This document shows, in pieces, positions 23,912 to 35,441 of a DNA stretch of 64,000 nucleotides (its first letter is position 1; the number at the start of each line of letters is the position of its first letter). The stretch is from Hansfordia pulvinata (lineage: Eukaryota; Ascomycota; Sordariomycetes; Xylariales). The stretch is from assembly GCA_006538405.1 (NCBI GenBank), contig BJKQ01000007.1:310001-374000 (forward strand). Reading direction: 5' to 3'. The translations under genes and the position numbers were made by a program. Under the pieces are notes generated by a model that saw only the letters and a list, made by a program, of their open reading frames with translations, made no database searches and was not told the origin of the DNA.

Positions 23912-25388
23912 ATGATACTTCGGCCCCTGACACCCGGCCTCTACCTCCTGGCAGCAGCAGCAGCAGCAGCAACAGCAGCCTCCGCACTGGGCGGGTCCGG
24001 CGGGTGGAAAGTCGACAGCGACGCGACCGATCTGTTCCGGCCCGAGTCCGGCGCGTCGTACCCGCGCCTGGCGCGGCTGTCGGACAGCGGCGACGTGATG
24101 GCGATCGCGGTGGAGTACGAGGCCGGGACGCGCAGGGGGGGACGCCGGGGTACAAGACGGTTAAAGTGTCGCGGCGCAAGCGGGGCGAGGAAAAGTTCAC
24201 CGACGAGGTGGTCGTGGCCGAGAGCTCCAAGTTGAGCCGGTTCGTGGTCGGGAGGGAGCAGCGGTTCTTCGACCAGCCCAGCCTGATCGAGGTCAGGGGG
24301 AAAGGCAAGGGGAAGGGGAAGAAGGGTGACGACGGGGCGACGGCGACGGCGACGGCGCTGCTGGCCGCGGTGGTCGACAACGACTCCCCCAGCGCGGTGG
24401 GCGCGACCAGCCGCGTCTCGGTGTACCGCAGCGTCGACGGCGGGGCGCGCTGGTCCAACAAGCCGGTCGCCTCGTTCGCCGCCGAGGAGCACAACCTGCA
24501 GTTCCGCCGGCGGGCCTGGACGCCGCAGCTGCGACTGGCCGCGGCGCCGGCGGACGGCGGTGGAGGGGAGAAGCTCCGGCTGACGTACTCGCAAGAACAG
24601 GGCGACTGGCGCGGGTACACGCAGCGCATCGAGGCGGCCGAGGCCGACGTGGGGGGAGACCAGCCGGTCTTCAAGGCGGCGGAGCAAGCAGCGTGGAGCA
24701 AGCCGGCGTGCTTCATGGGCTGCGGGGACGGGGGGAGGGAGAGCAGCGGAAGGACCGGGAGCAGGACTTCGAGACGGTGTGGGACAAGAAGAGGGGGAAG
24801 AGCGCGCTGGTGGCCGTAGTGCGGACGAGCGAGGCCGGGTCCCCCCGGGAGCGCATCGAGTACGACGTGTCGTACGACGACGGCAAGACGTGGGAGAGCA
24901 GCAGCGGCGGCGGCGAGGGGCGGAGGGGGGTCGTCTGGGCTCCCGAGGGCGCCGACGCCGTGTCCCCCGGCATCACCACGTGCGGCGGCGGCGGGCGGGT
25001 CGCGGTCGTGTTCCTGACCAACGAGGACGTGGCCGAGGGCGACCGCAACGTCGACGAGGCGCGGCGCGCGCAGGGGCTGACCACGTTCGAGAACTACCAG
25101 GTCAAGATGGTCTTCTCCGAGGGCCTCGAGGACGGGAGGCTCAAGTTCGGCGAGCCGGTGCTCGTCGAGGACAAGTTCTCGTGGTGGCCGAGCGTCATCT
25201 GCGACGGCGACGGCGGTGAACAGGCAGCGGACGCGGGGCAGGAGGGCGGCGGGGACGGCGAGGGGACCATTTTGGTGTCGTACGAGATCAGGAGCGGGAA
25301 GGTGGACCAGCTTCCTAGCAGCGTCGACGAGCCGTTCATCCACATCTCTGGCCGGTCGGTGGTGAAGAAGGTCGTTTACAAGGGGTGA
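23912..25388 (+). CDS. Secreted BNR-repeat (sialidase-fold) protein, with two frame breaks
   Basis: The ATG at 23912 starts a signal peptide (MILRPLTPGLYLLAAAAAAA to TAASALGG). The body has the layout of fungal sialidase-superfamily or glycosidase-like beta-propellers: SYPRLARLSDSGDVMAIAVE near the N-terminus and Asp-box-like repeats SVDGGARW and SYDDGKTW, ending at 25388. The frame slips at a G7 run (24135-24141) and at a G6 run (about 24730-24737), each equal to one missing base, and homology runs straight through both. It is probably an extracellular carbohydrate-active enzyme. Substrate and GH family cannot be fixed by eye; GH93-like exo-arabinanase or a non-enzymatic propeller are options. 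A Lys/Gly run (24296-24322) is an unusual insert. Confidence 0.65.
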
Positions 25389-25676
25389 TGTTAGGTTTAT
25401 CCAGTCAGTCTAAAATACAAACATCTATGCCTATACTATTCTTGTCAAATGCCGGTGTAAAGACTCTGGAGCCATCCTGTCTGGGAATAAACCTATCGTT
25501 GGTTGTGGAGGGATATAGAGGCATAGTAGAGTCACAACAGGTCAAACAGAATGTAGGAGGAGAAAGAAGCCGTGAAATGGTTTTTGTTAACGCAGTCATA
25601 TTCTGTGTCGCAATGCCGCACATCGACCAGTTCTCTCTTTTAACCTCTCTACTCCAATACTGAGCAATGCCCCTCG

Positions 25677-27185
25677 TCATGGTCTTCTGGAGTGTCTGCG
25701 TATCCACTCGTCTTCCGCCAGCTGAGAGGCCGTCTCCCGGTCTTCTGCCTTCCATTGCAGCATCTTGGCCATGAAGCGAAGAAAAACCGCCTTTTCCTCG
25801 GCCTGGTCCTCCCCGTCAAAACTTGTTTCCCTCTCGCTCAGCTGGACTGGCTCCGGCAATGGAATTCCAGCCGTGAAGTCTCCTGGAATCAAGTCAGAAC
25901 TACAGCCATCCTCTCACTTGAATCTTTGGGGGAGCAGCTCCTACCCTCGGGAGAGAAGAACTTATGGCTTAACGCCCCGCGAGCAAGCAGGTCGGTTGGG
26001 GGAGGTCCCATCAGGGCGATCATTTCGGAGAGATGGGCTCGGCCCCGGTATTTATCGTGCTCCGGGTCGAGACCGTAGAAAAGGTGGCCCCCTTCGAAGA
26101 CGTCCCAAATCTGTTCGGTGTGGTGAGCATCATGTTCAGACTGGGTTCGACAGATTGCACTCACCATGCAGGCGACATTCCAGATGTCAATGCTGTAGCC
26201 CCAGGGAACCTTGAGAATGACCTCGGGCGACCGGTACACGTCGGGCTGGACGTCGGCCCGGTTCTCCTGATCGCCACGCACAGTCGAGCCGAAATCGCAG
26301 AGTACCACCGAGCCGAAGTTCCTGGGCTTTCCCAGCTGGCGGGATTCGTAGATCGTCCGGCCGTCGACTTCCTTGCGAGGGCTGGGGTCGTTGATTTCCG
26401 TCTCTTCAAAGTCACGGAAGACACCATCGTCATCGATGCTGAACATGATGTTATCGGCTTTGATGTCTAGCCCAGTTGCAGGCATCCGTTAGTTCTTGGA
26501 AATCAAGCGAAGCAAAGACTGTTGATAGTACCTGTGTGAATAAGATGACATTCGGTGTGCAGGTAATCGAGCGCTATGAACACACGCCGCAGAATGGGAG
26601 CCATGATGATTGGCGGGAACCTCATCTCGTCGTTCCGGTGCAGGAACGCCAATACGCTCTCCCACAGCGGCGTGTGCACCAGGCAAAGGTGGCGCCCATC
26701 AGGGCCGTCAACCTCGAACGAGTCAAGAAGGGACCTGACGGCGTGGCGTCCCGGGTGATCTCTGGGGCCCCGCTCGATGGCTTTGTAAGTCTCGAGCTCA
26801 TGATCCAGCTGGCGGCCCATGGCATGGGAGTGGATATAGAGCTTCAGAGCGACATAGCGCCGGTTCCTGGAGGTTGTTAATTATAGGCACCTCTTGCGGG
26901 ATGCGCTGCCTCCAGATCGCAAGAGCAGACTCGGCCGTACCTCATGTCTCGGGCGAGCCAGACGGTCGCTGTCGTGCCGAACCCCAGCTTGCCGACGATC
27001 TGGTATTGGCTGCGGAGAACCTGGCCGACGACCACGGGATAATACCGTGTTGCGACATAGTCGGGAAGGGTCTCCTCTTCGATGATTTCGCCCGGCGAGA
27101 TGATGGGCGCGTTGGTGGTTGGGAAATCGAGGCGGGGCCAGGTGCGGCGGAATGGGAGAGTCCAGGGCCAAGGCATCGAGGGCAT
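25677..27185 (-). CDS. SRPK-like serine/threonine protein kinase
   Basis: Five exons (27185-26941, 26866-26532, 26466-26165, 26110-25945, 25882-25677) close in frame to 417 residues. Introns of 54-74 bp have standard sites. The N-terminus EEETLPDYVATRYYPVVVGQ and the glycine loop LGFGTTATVWLARD are the SRPK hallmark. YVALKLYI carries the ATP-site Lys. The catalytic loop is HTDIKADNIMF, where SRPK kinases have HTDIKPDN. CDFGSTV replaces DFG-A, and VQPDVYRSPEVIL is the activation-loop end with APE changed to SPE, as in this family. It likely phosphorylates Ser/Arg-type substrates. Many Pezizomycotina carry large expanded SRPK-like families of unknown role; this copy looks intact, and the standalone gene has no accessory domain. 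Confidence 0.87.
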
Positions 27186-30131
27186 CGAGTAGCTATCGTC
27201 TACACGCAATCTTTGTCTAGTCGGAGGTGTGAGGGTTCAGAGAAGCCGGCATGTCACGGAGTGTACGTGAAGATGTTGCTTTTGTAGATGGCCAGAACCT
27301 GGTCATTGGGGACGAAACGCGCTGGAGGACCAGTGGTTTGCAAGGGCCATCATCACGTCGGACGTTTGTCTTACCGTTTACCTACATGGATATTAGAGCG
27401 CTGAGGACCAACAGTCTGCCCAAGGCTCCGAAAGACAGATTCGGGTGCCTGGGCATAACAGTTTGTCCAACTCGTTGTTGGTTGGTCGGAACGACGTCAG
27501 GTAAGCCAGCATACTGCCCGCGAGACTTCTGGAAAGCCACTCAGAGGGTATATAAAGCTGTCTACCGCACCTCGCTATCACATACGACCATAGGATCAGG
27601 AAAATTCGGGATCCCGTCCGCTCTCCCATAGACAAGCCTGTTACCGTTGGATTAGTAGTTGGGTCGGTGACGACCAGCGAATCCCCAATGTTGTATGTTT
27701 TTTTTTGATTTTGTTGCTGCTATTTAGTTCTTCTCATCCTGGCCCGGATGAACATGGTACCAGTTCTGCAATCAAGTCGACATGGACAGCCTGACTGGAC
27801 GGGCACCCAATCAGTGGTGACCACTATAGTCACCGTCGGGCGTCACGCCGCGGAACACGTCTTTCTGCATGTGGACTCGGCGTCACAAACATTCACCCCT
27901 GACTTAGCGAGGCTGGATTTGGAGTACCTGGGCCACGCCGGACGGCGCACAGCCGCTTGTGCCGTTACTGATTGTACGGGTTTACGGCATGGCGGCAGTG
28001 TTTGAGACGCTTTGGTAGCCACGGCGCGACCTGGCTCTTTGGTGCTGCCTCTCGACGAGATCCGAGCCGTATATGCTTCCGCGAAACAACCACCGTAGAC
28101 AGCCTAGGCCTCGCAGATAGTGTGGGTGGACAGGCAGTGCAAGTCGGCACCGGTCCGACAACAAGGTGCTCAGGGTGGTCTGCAAATGTCAAGGGATCAG
28201 GCTGACCAAGCCCCGAGAGACTGCCTCGCTATTAAGAGGTACGGCCAGTGACATGGTTCGATATGCTCCCGCACTCCGAAAGCCTCGATTACTGCCCGAG
28301 CTGATCCGCGATACAGCCTTACCACCCACACCTGTTACAGTGCGGGGTGTTGACACGCCGAGGTTCCCTGGTGCCCTTCTCCTCCTATCAGATGGCAAGA
28401 AAGCGATGGGGACGACCCTTCTGGCGGCAGCCGGACGCCGGTATTTGATCTTCTCCAACTCTACCTGGAGGTGGCTGTGCCGCCCCTTCTGGAACAAGAT
28501 GTGTCCAGCGGCAATATGATCATCGGATTTGCTGCGCCGCATAGGAAGATGCGTCTACAGAATGCATGTCAGCTGGTGAGCTACAGCCAGAGCAAATCAG
28601 AGTCTGGCCAGCTGAAGGTCCGGCAGACACCAAGACACATCGCAGCCCCCTCCTTGGGAAAGGTATCCGACCCAAGGGTCAAAAACTCGCCTCATGGGGC
28701 GCGGGGTACCGCAGTCCCGCCCGCCGAAGCCTCGCAGCCTTGCTGTGTGCACAGGCAAAGAAGAGGGCGAGTCTGCATGCCCGTGCTGGGAGCGAGCCTT
28801 CTTCCAAGTCTATCATCTGCAAGTACACACGCTTCGTGCTGTGCAAGTGATCAGTCTGTCTCATGCAAGTGTAAAGCGAAGCATCTCGGGATATACTCAT
28901 GAGAGACGCGAAGCTGGCGACGGCAGCGCTCTACGATCGGCGATAGGAGTCGTTCTCTTAGCTCTCAGCCCCAAGGTGGCCTGCCTTGTATAAGCCATAT
29001 CCCCGATGCAGCCTCAACAGGTCAGCTGTAAGTATGGAGCCGACAAGGCTCCAGCTACGATCTTTGGGGAGACAAGATCCTCTTTCTTTGTCGACAGCAG
29101 CTTCAGGTGACCCCGGCCCAAGGACAGCTTGAGCTCCCATCACTCACGTGGGCGAAGGAGGCGCCTTCGACGCCGGACATGTCCAGGGCACGGGACCTGC
29201 TGAACCGCGCCCAAGGCGCGGTAGCTGGCGAAGGAAACTCGGTGGACACGAACACATCCAAGACGCCTGTAGGGTCATTTGCCGACAGTCTCTTAAGGCC
29301 TAAGAAGATGGCCGGGGCTGGGAGAAGAAGGAGGTATGGCGGCGGGTGAGAGGTACGGGCAGTCTCCCTTGGAGGGGTGGCTTTTTCAGTCTGGGTCGTG
29401 GGGCGGGGAGAAGGGCGACCGTAGGTAGAGAGGACTGTGGCGGGGGCCATCTGGGTGGCCGTCACGGAGACGGTGAGGGAGACCGTGAAGGAAACTGTGG
29501 AGAATACTGTTTGAGGGACGGCCAGGAGAGTGGCCGAAATAGATTAGGCGAGAGTGCTGCCGAGCCGATGCAGAGGGGGAGCAGAGCCGCAGTCAGCGAC
29601 CCCGCTTTCCGGCAGGTTACGGGGATGATTGATCGATTGAGATATTATGGAAAAGATGTTTTTTTGAGTTCTGAGTTGACTCGGTCATGTCATAGAGCTT
29701 CTTGAATCCGTATCATTCATTGGGACTACCTTAATTTTCTCACGATGTATGGGCGTTATTAAGATACATTCTTAAGGTACCGAACATGTGCGAAAGGTTG
29801 TCCATTAGGTTCCTGACTAACCTTTACTTGTTCCACAGCGCTGGATTTAAGCCCTTCAGCATCGGCATGGAAGGTTGTGCAACAATAGCTTCACGTCGGG
29901 GCCTGTAACTGACACGAATTCGGAAAAGTCCATCATGCTTCTTCCTGTGAGAGCAGGTCCTTCGGCTGTCGAAATCAACACCACATCCGGCTCATTTCTT
30001 ATCCGGCCTAATGAGAATCAGCATGGTCATGTATGTGGAAAATGCCAACGATCTAGACAGGGCGCATGGCTTACGGTGGGCCGTGGTAGTTGTAGGTGCT
30101 CTACAATGCCGTCAGTCAGTCACTCTCTCCT
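27186..30131. other. Long gene-poor region
   Basis: Nearly 3 kb without a gene I can support. A T9 tract lies at 27699-27707. At 29103-29600 on the minus strand a Ser/Thr/Pro-rich reading (LTVSVTATQMAPATV onward) next to an out-of-frame hydrophobic stretch could be a relic or small secreted protein gene, but no start, family or intact frame can be shown. Confidence 0.35.
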
Positions 30132-31110
30132 CTAAGTGAGTGCCTTGGAACGTACCGTGGTCCCGACAAGATGGACAGCATCGCCCTGTGTTCCCACTGC
30201 GTGACCCATAACTATGCCCGAGTTGTTGTCTATCTGGCCGTTGAAGTTGACATCCCGAGTCTCATTGAGCTTGGTACCTCTGTGGACTTGGGCGGCTTGT
30301 CGAGGTCCTTGATCCACCGGTTCAAAGCCTGCGAAACTATCTTGAATGCTGTGTCGGGCTCGTCTTGGAACTTGGCCATTTTCACGTGGTTCTCCGCAAT
30401 CGACTTCGGTTGCGTCCCTGGCAGTGAAGCCGATTCCCTTGGCACAATGAGCCCGAAGTCCTCGCCTGATTTCCGGTAGTTGCGCTCCTCATAGAAGCAG
30501 CCTGTCTGGATTGATCTCAGCTCGCTGGATCGGGCCCTGTCGCGGATGAGATCTTTAAAGGCCTTCTCTACGCCGCTCAGCTTGGCCGATCGCTCCTCGA
30601 GGTTCTCAACATTGTCTTTTTGCGAGGATTCTCCCAGCATTTCCAGCAGCTTCAACGCCCTTGAGGCCCATTCTGTTTTGGCCGATCCTTCGAATGGGGT
30701 TCCCATGAAGATCAAGCCCGTCGTTCGAGCGACGAGATCTTCCAAGGCCGAACCGGATCCCCTGGGCGCTGACAGGGCGTTGGCGCAGATGAGACCACCG
30801 AGGCTGTGCGCGACGAAAATGACCGGGCGGTCCGGCTGGGGCGGAGCGTGCGCGTCAGCCCGCCGTCTCTGTCTTTCTCGACGTGAAGCAATGGCATAGG
30901 GCGCGAGAAGCCTACCGTGTTTGTGGATCTCTGGAAATCCAGTAGCTGCTGCAACAGCGACGTCGAGTGGCTGTCCATTGTCAAGCTCCCCGCCTCATTC
31001 TCAGGTCCGATGGCGTTATCGGCCAGGTATTGCGATGAGACGTGGTGGGTGGCTGGGGAGGCTTGGCCTACTTGACTTTGGCATCGTCTGGGTCTGCCAG
31101 GGGCTCGCAT
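30132..31110 (-). CDS. SesB-like alpha/beta hydrolase with C-terminal amyloid-like motif (N-terminus unresolved)
   Basis: SERAC1/SesB-type alpha/beta hydrolase, a class used as an effector in fungal NLR systems. The first resolved exon ends LLQQLLDFQRSTNT at 30916. An 80-bp intron (30836-30915, GTAGGC donor) leads to RPVIFVAHSLGGLICANAL, with the Ser nucleophile intact. Then come GLIFMGTPFEGS, GCFYEERNY, ESASLPGTQ and the His region AENHVKMAKF, ending ALNRWIKDLDK. After this the frame changes, either by one missing base or by a roughly 50-bp intron (GAG/GTACCA to GGCCAG/ATA). The new frame reads NNSGIVMGHAVGTQGDAVHL and stops at 30132, or splices on at a GTACGT donor. The expected N-terminal VHGL..W strand is not found in 31.1-31.8 kb, so an exon is missing or lost. 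It is divergent from the NLR at 32270. Confidence 0.65.
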
Positions 31111-32269
31111 AGTCGTGTATTTTCAGCCATGACGAGAATCAGGTCAGAAGATGGATGGCCAAGAGTCACGTATGTCTGGTTCAAGGCGAAAGGCAACGGG
31201 CCGGAGACCTACTTGTATTGCCTGGGGAGTCGATCGATGGGCCGCATTTTCTGTCGCTTGGCAGCGCGCCTTGTCGCGTCCTCACTGGGAAGCACCCGTG
31301 CATGCTGCAGCCTTGACCGGTGCAGATCACAAGGCAAGACAAAGATTCTTGCAGCACGACTGAAGGGTTGCCAGTGGCCTGCAAGGTGGAAAGATGAGGC
31401 AAAGCTCTCCTGCTAATGAAAGGGGATGCGATCCCGCGCCGTCACCCTCGGCCGACTTGACCATCTTCCATGCGTCGAAGCCCGGCAGGCTGCCGCTGTT
31501 TCGCCATCTCCACCAAGCAGCCTTTGATGCCTCGGAGCAAATGACGAGTATGCGACGTATTATGTGCGCTTGCCGTTGGTGTACAGGCATCCTCTATGTT
31601 GAAATCAAGGAGACTGTGGGTGGGCAGGCTCGACCCGTATCATTATTAGCTGTTTTAGGTAGTTCTCCGGTGTCAACCGACGAGGAGGAAACCTACCCGA
31701 ATTTGATACAACCACATTCTCCACCATCTTTTGCCCTCGTGGCGAGCCCGTTCCCAACTGCCTCCCATGTCTATATAAGTGAGACTCTCCGCCCTCTCCT
31801 CGATCCACAGAACTCAAGATAATCAAGCCTTCTGTTCCATCCCTTTTGACACTCTACTCGTACAGAACCGATGGTATGGCTGGCTAAGCTGTGGCACGCG
31901 TGGGTAAAGGAGGCTCAGATGCCAGCCCGAACGACCATCCCGAGGCATGCACGTCCGCCCCTTCAGCTGACGCGACATGCTTCGACGGCCTGTTGATAGG
32001 CTCCCCAAGACGAGCCACAGGTGATCAGTGCCATTTCGCATCTAGTCTGACAAGCCACACGCAGCAGCGGCTGGCCTGCACCGACGAAGATTCGGGGAGA
32101 TGACGCCGCCCTCGTCGCCAATCAAACCGCGCCGTGTCGCACTCCACCAGACAAGGCTGAGAGAGCACGGCATGCCCCCGCACTCGTGTCAATACTCAAC
32201 ATTCTCTGCTCTCCTCTCTTTTCTCCTCAACCTCATCGGCAGCTTGCTGACTCCGCTTTGCCCAATACC
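31111..32269. promoter_or_regulatory. Intergenic region between the hydrolase and the NLR (head to head)
   Basis: About 1.16 kb between divergent genes. A clear TATA-like TATATAAG lies at 31772-31779 on the plus strand, some 490 bp before the NLR ATG, so the NLR may have a long leader or a leader intron. The undetected 5' exon of the hydrolase may also lie here. Confidence 0.45.
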
Positions 32270-35200
32270 ATGGACACGGAAGGCGAACCTAGCGCAAAGC
32301 GCCGACAAACCAGCCCTCCTGCGACTGCAAACAGTGGCTTCATTGGACACGATACTTCTGCCACGGGGGGCATCGTCGCCGGCACAAGACACGGCGGTCA
32401 CCCAGAGGTAGGAGAAGATGGCACTGTTCATGACAGGTCAGCAGCCGGACAACTGGGAGTCAACATCGGCGCTGTCTCAGGCAACAGTGGCGTCGTGATC
32501 GGCGCCGTGAATGGCGGCAACATCATTGGTAATTCCACTCTCGAATCATCTTCTATCGATCTGGTTTTCTGACAGGTATACAGGTAATCAGAACAACTAC
32601 TACAACCATTATGATGACACTCGGGAAACCCAACGCACGAAGAATGAATGGCTCCGGAGGCTGTACACATGTCCATATGAGGATCGCAAGAACCTGAACC
32701 CAGGAAGAGTCGCGGGAACATGCCAGTGGTTCGAGAACCACGCGCGCTTCTTGCATTGGAGAAACGACGAGTCTCGCTTTCTCTGGGCGACTGCCGACCC
32801 TGGGTGTGGTAAATCTGTCCTCGCGAGATATCTGATCGACGAAGTCCTCAAGGCGAGCAAAGACACCTTGACGGTCTATTTCTTCTTCAAAGACGGCTAC
32901 AAAGACCAGGTCTCTGCGGTGGGGGCAATTCGCTGCATCCTTCACCAAATATTCGAACATATCCCCCAGTCTTTCACACCAGCCATTCTCGAGCGGCTGG
33001 AGCAGAGGGGACCGACGGTGCTGGAAAGTTGTGACAGCCTCTGGCAGATCTTACTGGAGACCGCCGCTGGCATCACTGACAAGAAGATCATCTGCGTCTT
33101 GGACGCCCTCGACGAATGCGAAGAATCTGGCCGAACGGAGCTTATCGAGGCAATTGACAGGACTTACCGTGCCGGCTCATCCCGCCCGCCGCGTGGGATG
33201 CTCTTGACGAGTCGGCCCTACTACTCCGTCGAGCGGGACTTCACGACGCTGGACTTGGGACCCGGCAGTTTGATCCGACTGAGTGGCGAGGGCGAGGCAG
33301 AAGTTGCCCAGATCGCGCGCGAGATCGACTTGGTGATTAAGCATCGAGTGGGGCAGCTGGCCAAGAAACAGCGGCTGTCCGAGAACGAGAGGTCAGCGCT
33401 GTACGGGGAGCTGACTCGCTTTCCGAACCGGACCTATCTCTGGGTTCATCTCATGTTCAACGCGTTCCAGAAGAATCTTTTCATGCCTCTCCCAAGCGCC
33501 ATACAGAAAACGGCCCAGCACCTGCCCGGAACAGTCGAAGAGGCGTACGAAAGCATCCTGTCCAGAAGTCCGGACCCCACTCTTGCCAGGCGGGTCCTAC
33601 ATATCGTGGTACAAGCCTTGAAGCCGCTCACCGTGGAGTTCGTGATGGGCGCATTGGCTGTGTATGAGAGTTCCGATGTCGGACCGATCGAAGACCTGCA
33701 ACCGGGGTTGGACGAGAACTTGGAGTGGCGAATCCGAGATCTGTGCGGCCTTGTCATCTCGGTTGTGGGATCCAAGATTTATCTCATGCACCAGACAGTT
33801 CGCGAATTTCTAGTGCCAGATGCTGCGAGCGAGCGACGAGCCCCAGAGTGTGAGGGGTGGAGCTGGAAGCACTCCCTCATTCCCGGCCAGTCGCATCGCA
33901 TCCTCGCCGAGATATGTGTGGGCATTATTACCCGGCTATACGGTCGTGAGCCTTTGCTCGACCATGATCGCTGGGGTGCTGCGTGGCCACCCAGGCCACT
34001 CAGCCTTCGCAGCTATGCTTTCTCGTATTTCATCGAGCATATCCGCAACGCCGAGGCGAGGAACTACGAGTCGGCGCTGACACTGGTCGGAAGGCTGTTG
34101 GACGTCGAGATGCAGCTGCGCTACTATTACATTTGGAGAAACTGCGCCATTGGGATCGGACCCTTCTACTCTGTGCTTTACCTGGCGATGGCCAACAATC
34201 TCCCCAACCTCGTGGACGCCCTCTTTCCGGACTCGATGCAAGCGCCAGCGACCCAAAGCAACTTCTTGAACCGATTGGAGACGAAGGCGCGGCAGAACGG
34301 GGCGACACAGGATTTGTCCGATGCTTTGCACTGCAGGAACGATGACGGAGACACACTTCTACATGCTGCTGCTATGGGCGGTTATGCCATGGTTGTGCAG
34401 GCATGTCTGGAGGCGGGGGCGGCCGTCGACGCGAGAAACAACTTCGGGGAGACTGCTTTATTGTGTGCTGCGGGGGCGGCCGTCAGCGCGAGAAACAAGT
34501 TCGGGGAGACTGCTTTATTGTGTGCTGCGAGGAAGGCGCACGAAGAAGTCATGGACATGCTGCTGCAGGCAGGCGCCGATGCCGATGCTAAAGACACATG
34601 GAAACGAAACACAGCTCTGCACTACGCCATCAAGGCTGGTGCCGTGACCTGCGTCGAACGATTGCTTCGGGCGGGTGCCGATGTGAACAACAAAAATTCA
34701 GTCGGAGAGACCGTCATGCATGAGATGGCCCGATGCGGGTTCACGCGGGACACCCCGTCGGACCGCCATCTACTGCCGGATAGATACCGGCTGAAGGATA
34801 GCTTCTCGTATCTGGCGTTGCTACTCGAGCACGGGGCCGATATTACTGCGGTGGATCAATATGAGGACACGCCTCTGCACTACGCGTGCCGGGCGGGCAA
34901 CGCGGATCTTGTCCGCATGCTTCTTGAGAACGGAGCCGACATCACAGCGCAGAACAGAAAAGAAGAAACGCCCCTGCACACGGCCTGTTGTGCCAAAACG
35001 GCGGATTGCGCCCGAGTGTTGCTCGATAACGGTGCCGACATCACCGCCCGGGACAAGTATGGAGACACGCCCTTACACACAGCGACCACTTTCGGGCAGA
35101 ATGATAATGTCTGCCTTTTACTCGATAGCGGAGCCGACGTTGCAGCTCGGGACGTGAAGGGAGACACGCCCTTGCACATGGCGAGTCTTATCGGGCGGGA

Positions 35201-35441
35201 GGACCATGTCTACCTTTTGCTCGACAACGGAGCCGACATCACAGCCCGTAATGATGATGGACAAACTCCGCTACACTGCGCTCGTGATTATTTTACAAAT
35301 GCGCGCATGTTTCTGCACAGCCGAGTCGACGTCACAGACAGGGAAGAGCTTAGTCAAGCCGCGCTGAGAATAGGAAATGATGAGGGACAGTCTGAAATGG
35401 TTGAGTGGTTGGTTTCCCGCATAACCACCGGGAAGCACTGA
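32270..35441 (+). CDS. NACHT-ankyrin NLR receptor with N-terminal amyloid-like motif
   Basis: Intracellular STAND receptor of 1038 residues. The ATG at 32270 has a good context (ACCATGG). Exon 1 (32270-32528) codes a Gly/Asn-rich N-terminus with the half-repeats VNIGAVSGNSGVVIGAVNG. A 55-bp intron (32529-32583) follows; exon 2 begins GNQNNYYNHYDD. The NACHT domain has Walker A DPGCGKSVLARYL (about residue 160), Walker B IICVLDALDEC (about 255), MLLTSRPYYSVERD, and a winged-helix region TYLWVHLMFNAF. From about residue 665 there are eight to ten ankyrin repeats (for example EDTPLHYACRAGNADLVRML) to the stop. No catalytic domain is fused, so output presumably goes through a partner. A 57-bp internal duplication disturbs the repeat phase at 34414-34527. 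The open frame is undamaged. Confidence 0.9.
32426..32528 (+). other. RHIM-like/PP-type amyloid motif region of the NLR
   Basis: This segment codes GQLGVNIGAVSGNSGVVIG followed by AVNGGNIIG. The core N-S-G-V-V-I-G matches N-S-G-I-V-M-G in the neighbouring hydrolase. The layout, short, Gly/Asn-rich and directly before NACHT, is that of known fungal amyloid signalling motifs. Val sits where those usually have Gln. Confidence 0.55.
34414..34527 (+). repeat. 57-bp tandem duplication inside the ankyrin region
   Basis: A segment starting CGGGGGCGGCCGTC is repeated after 57 bp with only a few differences (GAC versus AGC, AAC versus AAG). It adds 19 residues (GAAVSARNKFGETALLCAA), about half an ankyrin repeat, so the 33-residue period is broken here. 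Confidence 0.85.

Noticed and set aside
28471..28902. 143-codon plus-strand frame
   Set aside because: No signal peptide, domain or codon pattern, and the start is weak. Likely chance.
29103..29600. Ser/Thr/Pro-rich minus-strand reading near a hydrophobic stretch
   Set aside because: The hydrophobic stretch is in another frame, there is no clear start, and no family is recognisable. Mentioned only as a possible relic.
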